In this document: piece by piece, positions 51,518 to 59,561 of the stretch
Numbering within the stretch: position 1 is the stretch's first letter
Layout: the number at the start of each line of letters is the position of its first letter
Origin: an uncultured Isosphaeraceae bacterium
GTDB lineage: Bacteria; Planctomycetota; Planctomycetia; Isosphaerales; Isosphaeraceae
Assembly: GCA_945957605.1 (NCBI GenBank)
Contig: CAMFLR010000010.1
Location: 124,001 to 188,000 of the forward strand
Length of the DNA stretch: 64,000 nt
Direction of reading: 5' to 3'
The notes under the pieces: generated by a model
The model's input: only the letters and a program-made list of their open reading frames with translations
Database searches by the model: none
What the model was told of the DNA's origin: nothing
Made by a program: the position numbers and the translations under genes

Positions 51518-52930
51518 ATGACCGTTGACTCACAAAACCCCCGGTCTCGATTTCGCATCGACGTGCGTGCGATGCTCGTCGCCGTAGCAGCGTTCGCGGC
51601 CATTTTCTGGGCGGTTTTGTCGATCAATGAACGCGACTCGGTACGAACCTGGGCCCGGCAATTTGCCCGAGGCGATGCGAGCGAGCGAGCGGCGGCAGCC
51701 GTCGAACTAGGGCAGGTGATCCAAACTTCGCGCGACTTCCAGGCTGCGGTGAAGACGCTTCTCGATGGCTTCAACGACAGCTCGCCCGACGTGCGAAGCG
51801 TGGCGATCCGGACGGTGGGACAGATCGTCGCCAAGGCGCTTGATTCGCAGATTCCCAGCGTTGATCCCCAATCTCCCGGACAAGCCGATTTGCTCAGTCG
51901 CGCTGCAACGGCACTGGTTCTCAAGCTCAACGATAGCGATGAAAACGTGCGAATCGCCTCGATTCAGGCTCTGATCTCGGCCCGTAGCCTCTTTCCACAA
52001 GGACCGCCGGCCGAGCTTCTTGCGGCGCTCGAAGATCGTACACCAGGCATCAGATTGCAGGCGATTGCCGCAGTTGGCCGGTTTGGATCGGGGCCAGGAC
52101 TCGACTCCGCGCTCCCTGCACTTTTTGCAAATCTCCTGAGCGCCGAGCCTGGCGTGGCGGAAATTGCTTCGTTGACTCTGAGCATGATCAAACCCTCAGC
52201 CGGAACGATTCCGGATCTTGCCGAGCGGCTTGAAAGCCCCGAGCGGCTCGTGCGATATCGCGCAGCCAGTATGCTCGCAAACCTTGGCCCTGCAGCGGCT
52301 TCGAGCATTCCCGCGTTGATTCGTCTTTATCAAAATGAGCTCAAAACCGCGCCTCCCGCCCTGGTCCAGGACCGTTTCCTGAGCGCGGCCGACCCTGCGT
52401 GTGAAGCGGCTCGGGCGCTGGGATTAGTCTCGAAGAATCTCGATGCAAATACCGAGGTGATTGCAGCGCTGGTGCAGGGGCTATCGTCGCCGAACCATGA
52501 GCGACACGGCGCCGCGGCGCTGGCGCTCGGTAGCATGGGACGTCGCGCCATTTCGGTCATTCCGCGACTGCTCGACGATCTCAAAACGGCGATGAAGCCG
52601 AACAAGTTTGGCGGCATGGTTGCCGAGGCGCTGGGGCGCATCGCGCCGCGAAGCTCGAGCGAAACTGTGGTGATTGCCGCACTTATTGAAGCAACGCGAT
52701 CTGAGGCGGCGGGAACTCGCTCGGGTGCAGCGCTTGCGCTTGGCGAATTTGGGGCTCGTGCCGAGAAAGCGATTCCGGCGATTGAAGCGCTCAAGGACGA
52801 CAAATCGGAATCGGTGCGCTGGAACGTTTCGGCCAGCCTTTCGCGAATTCGCGACGCCCTGCCGTCGGCAAAATCGCCTAACACGGCGACGCCCCCGATT
52901 CGCCAAACTGGTCTGCCGCACGTCTCCTGA
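51518..52930 (+). CDS. Membrane-anchored HEAT-repeat protein
   Basis: 470 residues, ATG preceded by TAGGAGTGCTCTGT. A basic start and a membrane helix at about 19-41 (RAMLVAVAAFAAIFWAVL) precede HEAT repeats over about 60-460: two-helix units with conserved Asp/Arg/Ala positions (DVRSVAIRTVGQIVAKAL, NVRIASIQALISAR, GIRLQAIAAVGRFG, ERHGAAALALGSMG). It is a periplasmic or cytoplasmic scaffold; partners unknown. Confidence 0.85.
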   Translation: MTVDSQNPRSRFRIDVRAMLVAVAAFAAIFWAVLSINERDSVRTWARQFARGDASERAAAAVELGQVIQTSRDFQAAVKTLLDGFNDSSPDVRSVAIRTVGQIVAKALDSQIPSVDPQSPGQADLLSRAATALVLKLNDSDENVRIASIQALISARSLFPQGPPAELLAALEDRTPGIRLQAIAAVGRFGSGPGLDSALPALFANLLSAEPGVAEIASLTLSMIKPSAGTIPDLAERLESPERLVRYRAASMLANLGPAAASSIPALIRLYQNELKTAPPALVQDRFLSAADPACEAARALGLVSKNLDANTEVIAALVQGLSSPNHERHGAAALALGSMGRRAISVIPRLLDDLKTAMKPNKFGGMVAEALGRIAPRSSSETVVIAALIEATRSEAAGTRSGAALALGEFGARAEKAIPAIEALKDDKSESVRWNVSASLSRIRDALPSAKSPNTATPPIRQTGLPHVS

Positions 52931-53086
52931 CCAAGCGGCCGGCCCATCATTTTGAATCCTGACGCCTAAACAGGGAAGACGATTGGCGCGCTGTCGCCCA
53001 GCGGCTTGCGTACACGTTTTCATGAAAAGCCGCCGTTGCCGCGAACACTGTCGTTCCACTCGACACCCTGTATGCTTAGGTGCTTC

Positions 53087-53773
53087 ATGTTCAAACCGCT
53101 CGTCACGTCCCTCGCCGTTGCCCTCCTCTGCGCCTCAACCTCGATTTCACTCGCCCAGGGGCCCAGGCCGGGCGGACCAGGAGGCCCCGGCGGTCCGGGT
53201 GAAGAAGGACGTCCGGGACGACCGGGCGGCGAAGGTGGATTCGGCGGCCCTGGTGGATTTGGACCGGGCGGCGGGCCAGGAATGGGCGGACCAGGCTTTG
53301 GCGGTTCGCCGGTGATGATGGCGCTTGATACCGATCGCGACGGCGAGCTTTCGTCGAAGGAAATCGAAGCAGCCGCCAAGCAACTTAAAACGCTCGACAA
53401 GAACAAAGACGGCAAGCTCACGCCCGAGGAGCTTCGTCCCCCCGGCCGGATGGGCATGGGCGGTCCTGGCGGCGGTGGGCCCGGCGGCCCTGCGGTTGAG
53501 GAAACCGTGACCCGTTTGCTGTCGTTCGACAAGGACAAGGACGGCAAGCTGAGCAAGTCGGAATTGCCTGAGCGCCTCTCCACGATGATGGACCGCGCCG
53601 ATACGAACAAGGACGGCTTCCTCGACCGTGCCGAGCTGACGCGCGTTGCCGAGAATCAGGCCCGCAACCGGCCAGGTGCTGGCGGTGGTGGTCGCGGACC
53701 CGGCGGACCTGGTGGTGGTCCTGAAGGGCCTGGCGGTTTCGGTGGCGGTCGTCCTCCGCGCGACGACAATTGA
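53087..53773 (+). CDS. Secreted glycine-rich EF-hand protein
   Basis: 228 residues from MFKPLVTSLAVALLCASTSISLAQ (signal peptide about 1-24; MLRCF at 53072 is an alternative start). Gly/Pro/Arg-rich spacers alternate with four calcium-binding EF-hand loops: DTDRDGELSSKE, DKNKDGKLTPEE, DKDKDGKLSKSE, DTNKDGFLDRAE, each with the DxDxDG pattern. Exported EF-hand proteins are frequent in planctomycetes. It may belong with the ApbE and PepSY genes that follow, but no direct evidence ties it to them. Confidence 0.88.
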   Translation: MFKPLVTSLAVALLCASTSISLAQGPRPGGPGGPGGPGEEGRPGRPGGEGGFGGPGGFGPGGGPGMGGPGFGGSPVMMALDTDRDGELSSKEIEAAAKQLKTLDKNKDGKLTPEELRPPGRMGMGGPGGGGPGGPAVEETVTRLLSFDKDKDGKLSKSELPERLSTMMDRADTNKDGFLDRAELTRVAENQARNRPGAGGGGRGPGGPGGGPEGPGGFGGGRPPRDDN

Positions 53774-53865
53774 CCATCCTTTACACGCGATTCTTCGCAG
53801 TTTGATAACTTCGCTTCAGCCCGCGGTCCGGCTGAAGCGAAGGTTGTTTACTTTCGAGAATGTTT

Positions 53866-55398
53866 ATGATTCGACTGTCGCTCCTGTCGATGTTCGCCTC
53901 GATCGGCTTGATGATGACCGTGGCGCCTGCCATCGCGGGCGAGCATGTTTTCTATCATGAAAACGTGCTGGGAACTGCCTTCGAGCTACGAGTCGAAGCG
54001 GTCGACGAGACCGCCGCGCGTGCGGCTGAAACCCGCGCACTCGCCGAAATCGACCGCCTGGCTGCAATTCTGAGCGGTTACGACGCCAAGAGTGAATTCC
54101 GCCGCTGGATGGAAACGTCGCACGTTCCGACCCGCGTTTCGCCCGAGCTGTTCGAGATTCTCCAATCGTGCGATGCCTGGACAAGTCGCACTCACGGCGC
54201 ATTCGACCCGCGGGTGCAAGCGCTGACCGCGCTCTGGACGCGCACATCAAAAGAGAATCGCGTTCCGACTGCCACCGAGCTTGCCGATGCTCGTAAGCTG
54301 ATGAGCGAACCGGCGTGGAAGCTCGATTCCAGCGCTCGCACGGCCGAGCGTTTGACCGCCTGCCCCTTGAGTTTCAACTCGATCGGCAAAGGGTACATCA
54401 TCGGCAAAGCGACGGCCGCTGCGTTTGATCCGAACCAGGGCGTTCGCGGTGTTTTGCTCAATATTGGCGGTGATCTGCGGCTGGCAGGCACCATGAGCAA
54501 GCGCATCGGCATCGCCAATCCGTTCGGCGATTCTGAAACGACCGAGCCAGTCACGCGCATCGAGGTGAAAGAAAAATCAGTCGCGACGAGCGGCAATTAC
54601 CAGCGCGGCTGGACGATCGCCGGCCAATGGTACTCGCACATTTTCGACCCGCGCACAGGTCAGCCCGCGACTCGCGCCGTGAGCGCGACGGTGATTGCCG
54701 ACAAGGCCCCGCTCGCGAACGTGCTGGCGACGACGCTTTGCGTTTTGCCGGTCGAAGAGGGGCTTGCCTTGATTCGTTCGGTCGAAGGGGCCGAGTGTTT
54801 GCTCATCACCGCTGATGGCCAGACACATCGTAGCGCAGGATTTGCGCGTTACGAACGGCCGCGCGTGTCGCTGGTTTCGCGAGTTGTGGCGGATGATGCC
54901 AAGGACGCGTGGAACAAGGATTACGAGCTGGCGATTAACTTCGAAATCAGCCCGCCTGAAGGGGAAAGCAGACGTTACCGTCGGCCGTATGTTGCGGTCT
55001 GGATCGAGGACAAAGACGGGCTCGCCGTGCGAACTTTGGCGCTCTATCTTCAGACGCGCCAGCCTGGTCCGCGCTGGCATCCCGACCTCAAGCGGTGGTA
55101 TCGCACCGATCAGGTTCGCAAGCTGGTGGATGAAACCGACCTGATCGCCACCGTGTCGCGAGCGACCCGTCCAGCCGGCAAATACGACGTGATTTGGGAC
55201 GGTAAGGACGACAAGGGCAAGCCTGTGGCCGCGGGCGAATATACGGTTTACATCGAGGCGGCGCGCGAGCACGGAACCTATCAACTTATTCGCAAGCAAG
55301 TGACGCTCGCGGATCGGCCATTCGCCGAGGAACTGAAGGGTAATGTCGAAATCAAGTCCGCGTCCGTCGCCTTCCGCCGCAAAGACGCTCGCAAGTGA
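53866..55398 (+). CDS. FAD:protein FMN transferase (ApbE) fused to DUF2271
   Basis: 510 residues from MIRLSLLSMFASIGLM (MFMIRL two codons earlier is possible), with a signal peptide. The ApbE part (about 30-305) includes HENVLGTAFELRVEA, GAFDPRVQALTALW, FNSIGKGYIIGKA and SHIFDPRTGQPATRAVSATVIAD; ApbE moves FMN from FAD to a threonine of a target protein. The C-terminal part (about 335-500) is DUF2271-like (PYVAVWIEDKDGLAVRTLALYLQ, WYRTDQVRKLVDETD, YDVIWDGKDDKGKPVAAGEY). The fusion suggests a membrane-linked flavin electron carrier system. Confidence 0.88.
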   Translation: MIRLSLLSMFASIGLMMTVAPAIAGEHVFYHENVLGTAFELRVEAVDETAARAAETRALAEIDRLAAILSGYDAKSEFRRWMETSHVPTRVSPELFEILQSCDAWTSRTHGAFDPRVQALTALWTRTSKENRVPTATELADARKLMSEPAWKLDSSARTAERLTACPLSFNSIGKGYIIGKATAAAFDPNQGVRGVLLNIGGDLRLAGTMSKRIGIANPFGDSETTEPVTRIEVKEKSVATSGNYQRGWTIAGQWYSHIFDPRTGQPATRAVSATVIADKAPLANVLATTLCVLPVEEGLALIRSVEGAECLLITADGQTHRSAGFARYERPRVSLVSRVVADDAKDAWNKDYELAINFEISPPEGESRRYRRPYVAVWIEDKDGLAVRTLALYLQTRQPGPRWHPDLKRWYRTDQVRKLVDETDLIATVSRATRPAGKYDVIWDGKDDKGKPVAAGEYTVYIEAAREHGTYQLIRKQVTLADRPFAEELKGNVEIKSASVAFRRKDARK

Positions 55399-56092
55399 AG
55401 CCGCCGCGCGGCGTGCTGTGGCCAATGACTCCAGCACGCCGCGCCCGCATCACATTCGCAAGTTTTCCAATCGCCTCGCCGCCTTCATGCGGTGGCTGCA
55501 CATTTATCTTTCGCTGTTCGGTCTGTTCGCGCTCCTGTTCTTCAGCGTCACCGGCATCACGCTCAATCACCCCGACTGGTTCTTCAACGAAGCCGAGAAG
55601 AGCGTTCAGTCCGAAGGAAAAATCAACCCCGCCTGGCTCCGGCTCAAAAGCCCCGAGCCAGTGATTGATTCCCAAAACAGCGACGACGAAACTCGCCACG
55701 TCGCGCGGCTGGAGATCGTCGAGTTCCTCCGCAAAACCCACGCGGTTCGCGGCGCACTCAGCGAAATCAAGGCCGACGATCGTGAATGCACCGTCACCTT
55801 CAAAGGTCCCGGCTACGCCGCCGATGCATTTATCGACCGCGACTCGGGCGATTATAAGATCACGCAAACATATCACGGTTTTATTGCCGTGATCAACGAT
55901 TTGCACAAGGGGCGAGACACGGGAACGGTCTGGTCGATAGTCATCGACCTTTCAGCCGTGGTGATGACGCTCGTGTCGATTACTGGCGTGATTATTCTCT
56001 TCTGGATCAAGCGCCGGCGTGTTTCGGGGATGATCACCGCGCTTGTGGGAACGATCGTGGTGTTGTTTGTGATCTGGCGTTGGGTTCCTTGA
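55343..56092 (+). CDS. PepSY-associated TM protein
   Basis: 249 residues. The ATG overlaps the end of the ApbE gene by 56 nt in another frame. Helices at about 50-75 (MRWLHIYLSLFGLFALLFFSVTG, with a His in helix 1) and at about 195-225 and 235-248 enclose an extracytoplasmic part (TQTYHGFIAVINDLHKGRDTGTVWSIVIDL). The GITLNHPDWF and 'HGFIAVINDLHKGRD' blocks are typical of PepSY_TM proteins, which are often iron-reductase-type cytochrome components. It probably forms an electron-transfer unit with the ApbE-DUF2271 protein. Confidence 0.85.
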   Translation: MSKSSPRPSPSAAKTLASEAAARRAVANDSSTPRPHHIRKFSNRLAAFMRWLHIYLSLFGLFALLFFSVTGITLNHPDWFFNEAEKSVQSEGKINPAWLRLKSPEPVIDSQNSDDETRHVARLEIVEFLRKTHAVRGALSEIKADDRECTVTFKGPGYAADAFIDRDSGDYKITQTYHGFIAVINDLHKGRDTGTVWSIVIDLSAVVMTLVSITGVIILFWIKRRRVSGMITALVGTIVVLFVIWRWVP

Positions 56093-56128
56093 ACGGCAGT
56101 TTGGTGCGTTTCAGCGAAAACGCGTAGC

Positions 56129-56261
56129 TCCTCGTGACGATGCTCCGCGTCGTCACGCATCTTCGGCCGCTTCGCGGCCATTTGCGATCCGCGAACACCT
56201 GCCGCAATTCATGACCGCAGAGCGGTCGCGGAGACGCTCCTACGCGGAGCATAGGAGCGAG
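56129..56261. repeat. Composite hairpin element, type E (E3)
   Basis: Left hairpin CTCGTGACGATGC-TCC-GCGTCGTCACG, then GGCCGC-TTC-GCGGCC. Right half: ACCGC-AGA-GCGGT and GCTCCTACGC-GGA-GCATAGGAGC. The hairpin tip (ATGC/GCGT) matches the other type E elements while the lower stems differ on both arms in step. Confidence 0.88.
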
Positions 56262-56315
56262 GGTAGGACGAAGGTATCACCTCTAAACTCAGATTGAGCC
56301 GACACGCATCTGTTG

Positions 56316-56385
56316 TTCCGATCGCGACGTAACAAGTGGATATCGCAACCTCTTTCGGTTTGCGCTCTTGTGGCTCCGCTATCCA
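56316..56385. repeat. Degenerate REP-like remnant, type A
   Basis: GATCGCGACGTAACAAGTGGATATCGC...GCGCTCTTGTGGCTCCGCTATCC is alignable by eye with the middle and right half of the type A element at 24548 (HP2, tail, second tail, hairpin) with many changes and no first palindrome. It looks like a decayed copy. Confidence 0.55.
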
Positions 56386-56497
56386 ATTCTATCCATTCCG
56401 GCGTTCTAACCAGTTAGTCCTTAACCTCTTCTGATAATCACCTCAACGAAGACGCCGAGCATATGCCTTGAATTACCCCTCTCCAAACCAGCCGTGG

Positions 56498-56526
56498 TTG
56501 ACAACATACCAACCGGTTGGTATGTT
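56498..56526 (+). promoter_or_regulatory. Sigma70-type promoter with palindromic TetR operator
   Basis: The -35 box TTGACA (56498-56503) and -10 box TATGTT (56521-56526) are separated by 17 bp. A perfect 24-bp palindrome (56503-56526), centre AACCGGTT with arms ending AACATACC and GGTATGTT, spans the spacer and -10 exactly. A repressor bound here would block RNA polymerase. The TetR gene starts 21 bp downstream, so self-repression is the expected logic. Confidence 0.88.
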
Positions 56527-56546
56527 TGCGTCGAAGTGAGGACGCA

Positions 56547-57194
56547 ATGGCTCGACCGGCTACAAAGATTGATGCAAAGGCCAAGCTGCTCGAGGCGGCG
56601 CTGTCGGTGATCCGTGCCAAGGGTTACTCGGCAACGTCGGTGGATGAGTTGTGTGCGGCGGCGGGGGTTACCAAGGGGGCGTTTTTCCACCACTTCAAGG
56701 GGAAGAATGAACTCGGGGTCGCCGCGGCGGATTATTGGTCGGAAATCACCGGGTCGCTATTTGCCAGCGCCCCCTATCACAACCATGCCGATCCGTTCGA
56801 CCGCATTCTGGCTTATATCGATTTTCGCAAGGCGCTTTTGAAGGGCGGAATACCGGATTTCACCTGCCTCGTCGGCACGATGGTGCAGGAGACTTTCGAG
56901 ACCGCGCCCACCATTCGCGCAGCTTGCGAACGAAGCATCACCGGCCATGCCGCGACGCTTGAAGCTGATATCGAGGCGGCAATGCGCGAGCGGAATATGA
57001 CGCCCGATTGGACGGCGAAATCACTCGCGCTGCATACACAGGCTGTCATTCAGGGTGCGTTCATTCTTGCGAAGGCGACGGGTGGTGCGGAGATCGCTGC
57101 AGATAGTATCGATCACCTCAGTCGCTACATCAAACTGCTGTTCGGCGTCGCAACCGAACCGGCAAAACCACGTGCAGAGGGAAAATCAAGATGA
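56547..57194 (+). CDS. TetR/AcrR-family repressor
   Basis: 215 residues, ATG preceded by GTGAGGACGCA. The N-terminal HTH (about 12-58) reads LLEAALSVIRAKGYSATSVDELCAAAGVTKGAFFHHFKGKNELG, the standard TetR pattern. The C-terminal ligand domain (CLVGTMVQETFETAP..., ALHTQAVIQGAFILAKATG) resembles the TetR_C_36-type group. It should bind the palindrome at 56503-56526. The next gene overlaps its stop by 4 nt, so it probably co-controls the reductase-like and hydrolase genes downstream. Confidence 0.92.
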   Translation: MARPATKIDAKAKLLEAALSVIRAKGYSATSVDELCAAAGVTKGAFFHHFKGKNELGVAAADYWSEITGSLFASAPYHNHADPFDRILAYIDFRKALLKGGIPDFTCLVGTMVQETFETAPTIRAACERSITGHAATLEADIEAAMRERNMTPDWTAKSLALHTQAVIQGAFILAKATGGAEIAADSIDHLSRYIKLLFGVATEPAKPRAEGKSR

Positions 57195-57775
57195 GAAAAA
57201 TCAAGATTATTGCACATGTTTCGTTAGACGGCGTGATCTCGCCTGGTGCGCCCGACGATGACAGTGAATTCGCCAATGGCGGATGGACGGCGCCCTATCG
57301 GAGTCCCGCCGGGCTGGCAGCCGTCCTCGAACTCCAGGGCGAGCGCTTCGATCTGCTGATCGGCCGCCGTACGTACGATCTTTGGTCTCGCTACTGGCCG
57401 AAGGTTGGGAGCAGTCCGATGGCGGATCGCCTGAACGGCGCGACGAAATACGTCGCAACCCATCGGCCCGAGAGCCTAGAATGGGGGCCGGTTCGGGATC
57501 TCGGTACGGACGTCATCGAAGGGATTCGCAGTCTCAAAGCAAGCGACGGCCCCGACCTTGTCCTCTGGGGAAGCACAAGCCTGACGCCGATGCTGTTCGA
57601 GCAGGGGCTGGTCGATGATGTTGTGCTGGTCGCCTATCCGGTCTTGCTCGGTCGAGGCAAACGCTTCTTTTCGGACAACGTCGATCCGCGTGGACTCGAG
57701 TTCGTCAGCTCGATGTCTACGCCCACGGGCGTTCTCTTGAACCATTATCGATACGCTGGACCGCTGCAGAAGTGA
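57191..57775 (+). CDS. Dihydrofolate-reductase-like (RibD C-terminal) protein
   Basis: 194 residues, 4-nt overlap with the TetR gene. [23 protein letters not shown] matches the 'k.i....SLDG.i..p' start of RibD_C/DHFR-like proteins, with [17 protein letters not shown] and [39 protein letters not shown] later. These NADPH-dependent proteins act as stand-alone reductases in many TetR-controlled operons; the substrate is unknown. It is the second gene of the operon. Confidence 0.88.
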   Translation: MRKIKIIAHVSLDGVISPGAPDDDSEFANGGWTAPYRSPAGLAAVLELQGERFDLLIGRRTYDLWSRYWPKVGSSPMADRLNGATKYVATHRPESLEWGPVRDLGTDVIEGIRSLKASDGPDLVLWGSTSLTPMLFEQGLVDDVVLVAYPVLLGRGKRFFSDNVDPRGLEFVSSMSTPTGVLLNHYRYAGPLQK

Positions 57776-57809
57776 GCAATCTTCATCCAGGTGTTCAAGG
57801 AACCAAAAT

Positions 57810-58664
57810 ATGAAGACGATCGCCTTTGTTCTGGCAACGCTTGTACCAGCCATCGTATTCGCACAGGAGAAACCAACCGTGGGCTACGCGCCAGTGAATG
57901 GGCTAAAGCTGTATTACGAAGTCCACGGAAAGGGAGAACCGGTGGTCTTGCTCCATGGCGCGTTCATGGGGATCTCGGGCGACTGGAACCAGTGGATCGC
58001 CGAGCTTTCCAAGACGCGCAAGGTGATTGCCGTCGAAATGCAGGGGCACGGGCGCACGGCTGATATTGAACGGCCAATGGGCGCTGAAAACTTCGCCGAC
58101 GATGTCGCAGCGCTGCTGGATCACCTCAAAATCCCGAGCGCAGACGTGATCGGCTACAGCATGGGCGGCGGTGTCGCGATGCAATGTGCGATCCGTCATC
58201 CCGATAAGGTGCGCAAGGTCGTCAGCATTTCGGCCGTGTTTCGCAATGACGGCTGGGTCAAAGAAGCGGTTGAAGCACTTCCCCAGATCACTGCGGACGC
58301 CTTCAAAGGGACGCCAATTGAATCGGAATACAAGAGGCTCAGCCCAAAGCCGGACGCGTTTCCGGAGTTCGTCAAGCACGTGATCGCGTCGGGCACGAAG
58401 CCTTACGACTTCGGCGCAGACCGGTTGAAAGCCACGAAAGCTCCGATGTTTTTCATTCACGGCGACGCCGACGGGGTGCGGCTCGAGCACATCGCGGAGA
58501 TGTACCGTCTCAAAGGCGGAGAGACGCACGGCGACATGCTGCCGCGCTCGGCATCACGACTGGCCATCCTGCCCAATACCACGCACGTAACCCTGATGAA
58601 CCGCAGGTCTGAAATCATTCCGATGATCGTCGACTTTCTCGATGCCAAGCCGCAAACGCAGTGA
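57810..58664 (+). CDS. Exported alpha/beta hydrolase
   Basis: 284 residues with a signal peptide (about 1-18, ending VFAQ). The alpha/beta-hydrolase fold shows [13 protein letters not shown] (oxyanion HG) and the nucleophile elbow GYSMGGG (Ser in IGYSMGG), with FIHGDADGV (acid) and PNTTHVTL (His) near the end. It is 35 bp after the reductase gene. With the regulator and reductase it forms a small inducible operon, plausibly handling an organic ester or xenobiotic. Confidence 0.9.
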   Translation: MKTIAFVLATLVPAIVFAQEKPTVGYAPVNGLKLYYEVHGKGEPVVLLHGAFMGISGDWNQWIAELSKTRKVIAVEMQGHGRTADIERPMGAENFADDVAALLDHLKIPSADVIGYSMGGGVAMQCAIRHPDKVRKVVSISAVFRNDGWVKEAVEALPQITADAFKGTPIESEYKRLSPKPDAFPEFVKHVIASGTKPYDFGADRLKATKAPMFFIHGDADGVRLEHIAEMYRLKGGETHGDMLPRSASRLAILPNTTHVTLMNRRSEIIPMIVDFLDAKPQTQ

Positions 58665-58741
58665 GGACGCTGCCGCGCTCTGTTTCCCGGCGCTTTGGTG
58701 AGACCCTCGCTCGCTTCGCGGGGTTCTCGTCAGATCGTCGT

Positions 58742-59254
58742 CTAATCGAGGTAGCCCCAACGCCGATTTTCGAAGTCGTAGGTTTTCCGGCCGTACGGCG
58801 GAATAACGTGCCAAAAGAATATGGGATTTCCAGAGTTGATATAGGTGAAGCGGCCCCACGGACCGAAGCAGTATTTTGCAACTGGGACGGAATTGAAGTA
58901 TTGCGGCACGAGTTCATCAAGCTTCTTGGGGAACTTACCATTGGCGGCGTGATAGGTCTCTAAAGCCGCCACGACTCGCAGAGCGTTCGCTTCGGCAACC
59001 TGGATTTGAATGGTGTTGTTGGTCCAGAGCAGCCAGAAGGTCAGGACGGGAGTTACAATTCTGGCAAGAGCCAGTCTCCAATTGGAGCCTTCGATCGCGT
59101 TCTTCAGGAGACTGACAATAAACCAGATCGGACAAACCAACACTGCCGTCATATAAGTTCCACCAAATACTCCGTCCCAAGCCAACAAAACGGCTGCACC
59201 GATAACGCTACGCTTATTGCCACGAAAGTAATCCCTCAGTCTAGCCGCGGACAC
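58742..59254 (-). CDS. Membrane protein with pseudopilin-like C-terminal motif
   Basis: 170 residues from a GTG with the strong leader AAAGGAGGCGACT. Two or three membrane helices (about 12-75, VIGAAVLLAWDGVFGG...AVLVCPIWFIVSLLK; TPVLTFWLLW) precede a soluble end: ALRVVAALETYHAANGKFPKKLDELVPQYFNSVPVAK..., the 'L..Y....G.FP..L.EL.P.Y' pattern seen in GspG-type proteins and in the lipoprotein at 48905. The combination with helices is unusual. Function unknown. Confidence 0.72.
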   Translation of the reverse strand: MSAARLRDYFRGNKRSVIGAAVLLAWDGVFGGTYMTAVLVCPIWFIVSLLKNAIEGSNWRLALARIVTPVLTFWLLWTNNTIQIQVAEANALRVVAALETYHAANGKFPKKLDELVPQYFNSVPVAKYCFGPWGRFTYINSGNPIFFWHVIPPYGRKTYDFENRRWGYLD

Positions 59255-59561
59255 AGTCGCCTCCTTTCGCAAAGATATAGTCTCGTGATGGAATGTGTTC
59301 CAATGGACATTACGTCGACGCCGGACCGTTTTGTCAGAGTTACGGCGCTCGGCTGATGCCATTCTGACAGCATTCAGATTACAGAAGGCCCGAAAAGTGC
59401 GGGTTGTCGCTCATGCTACAATAATGGGCAGTAGCCGCACGTGTGCTTCGCCATAACGTCAACCCTCTTGGCGTTCCACGATAAATCCAGGACAATTGCC
59501 GGAGCACGGATTAAACTTGAGTTGAATTGCGAGGCACGGATGTGCGGCGGGGCGAGGTTTG

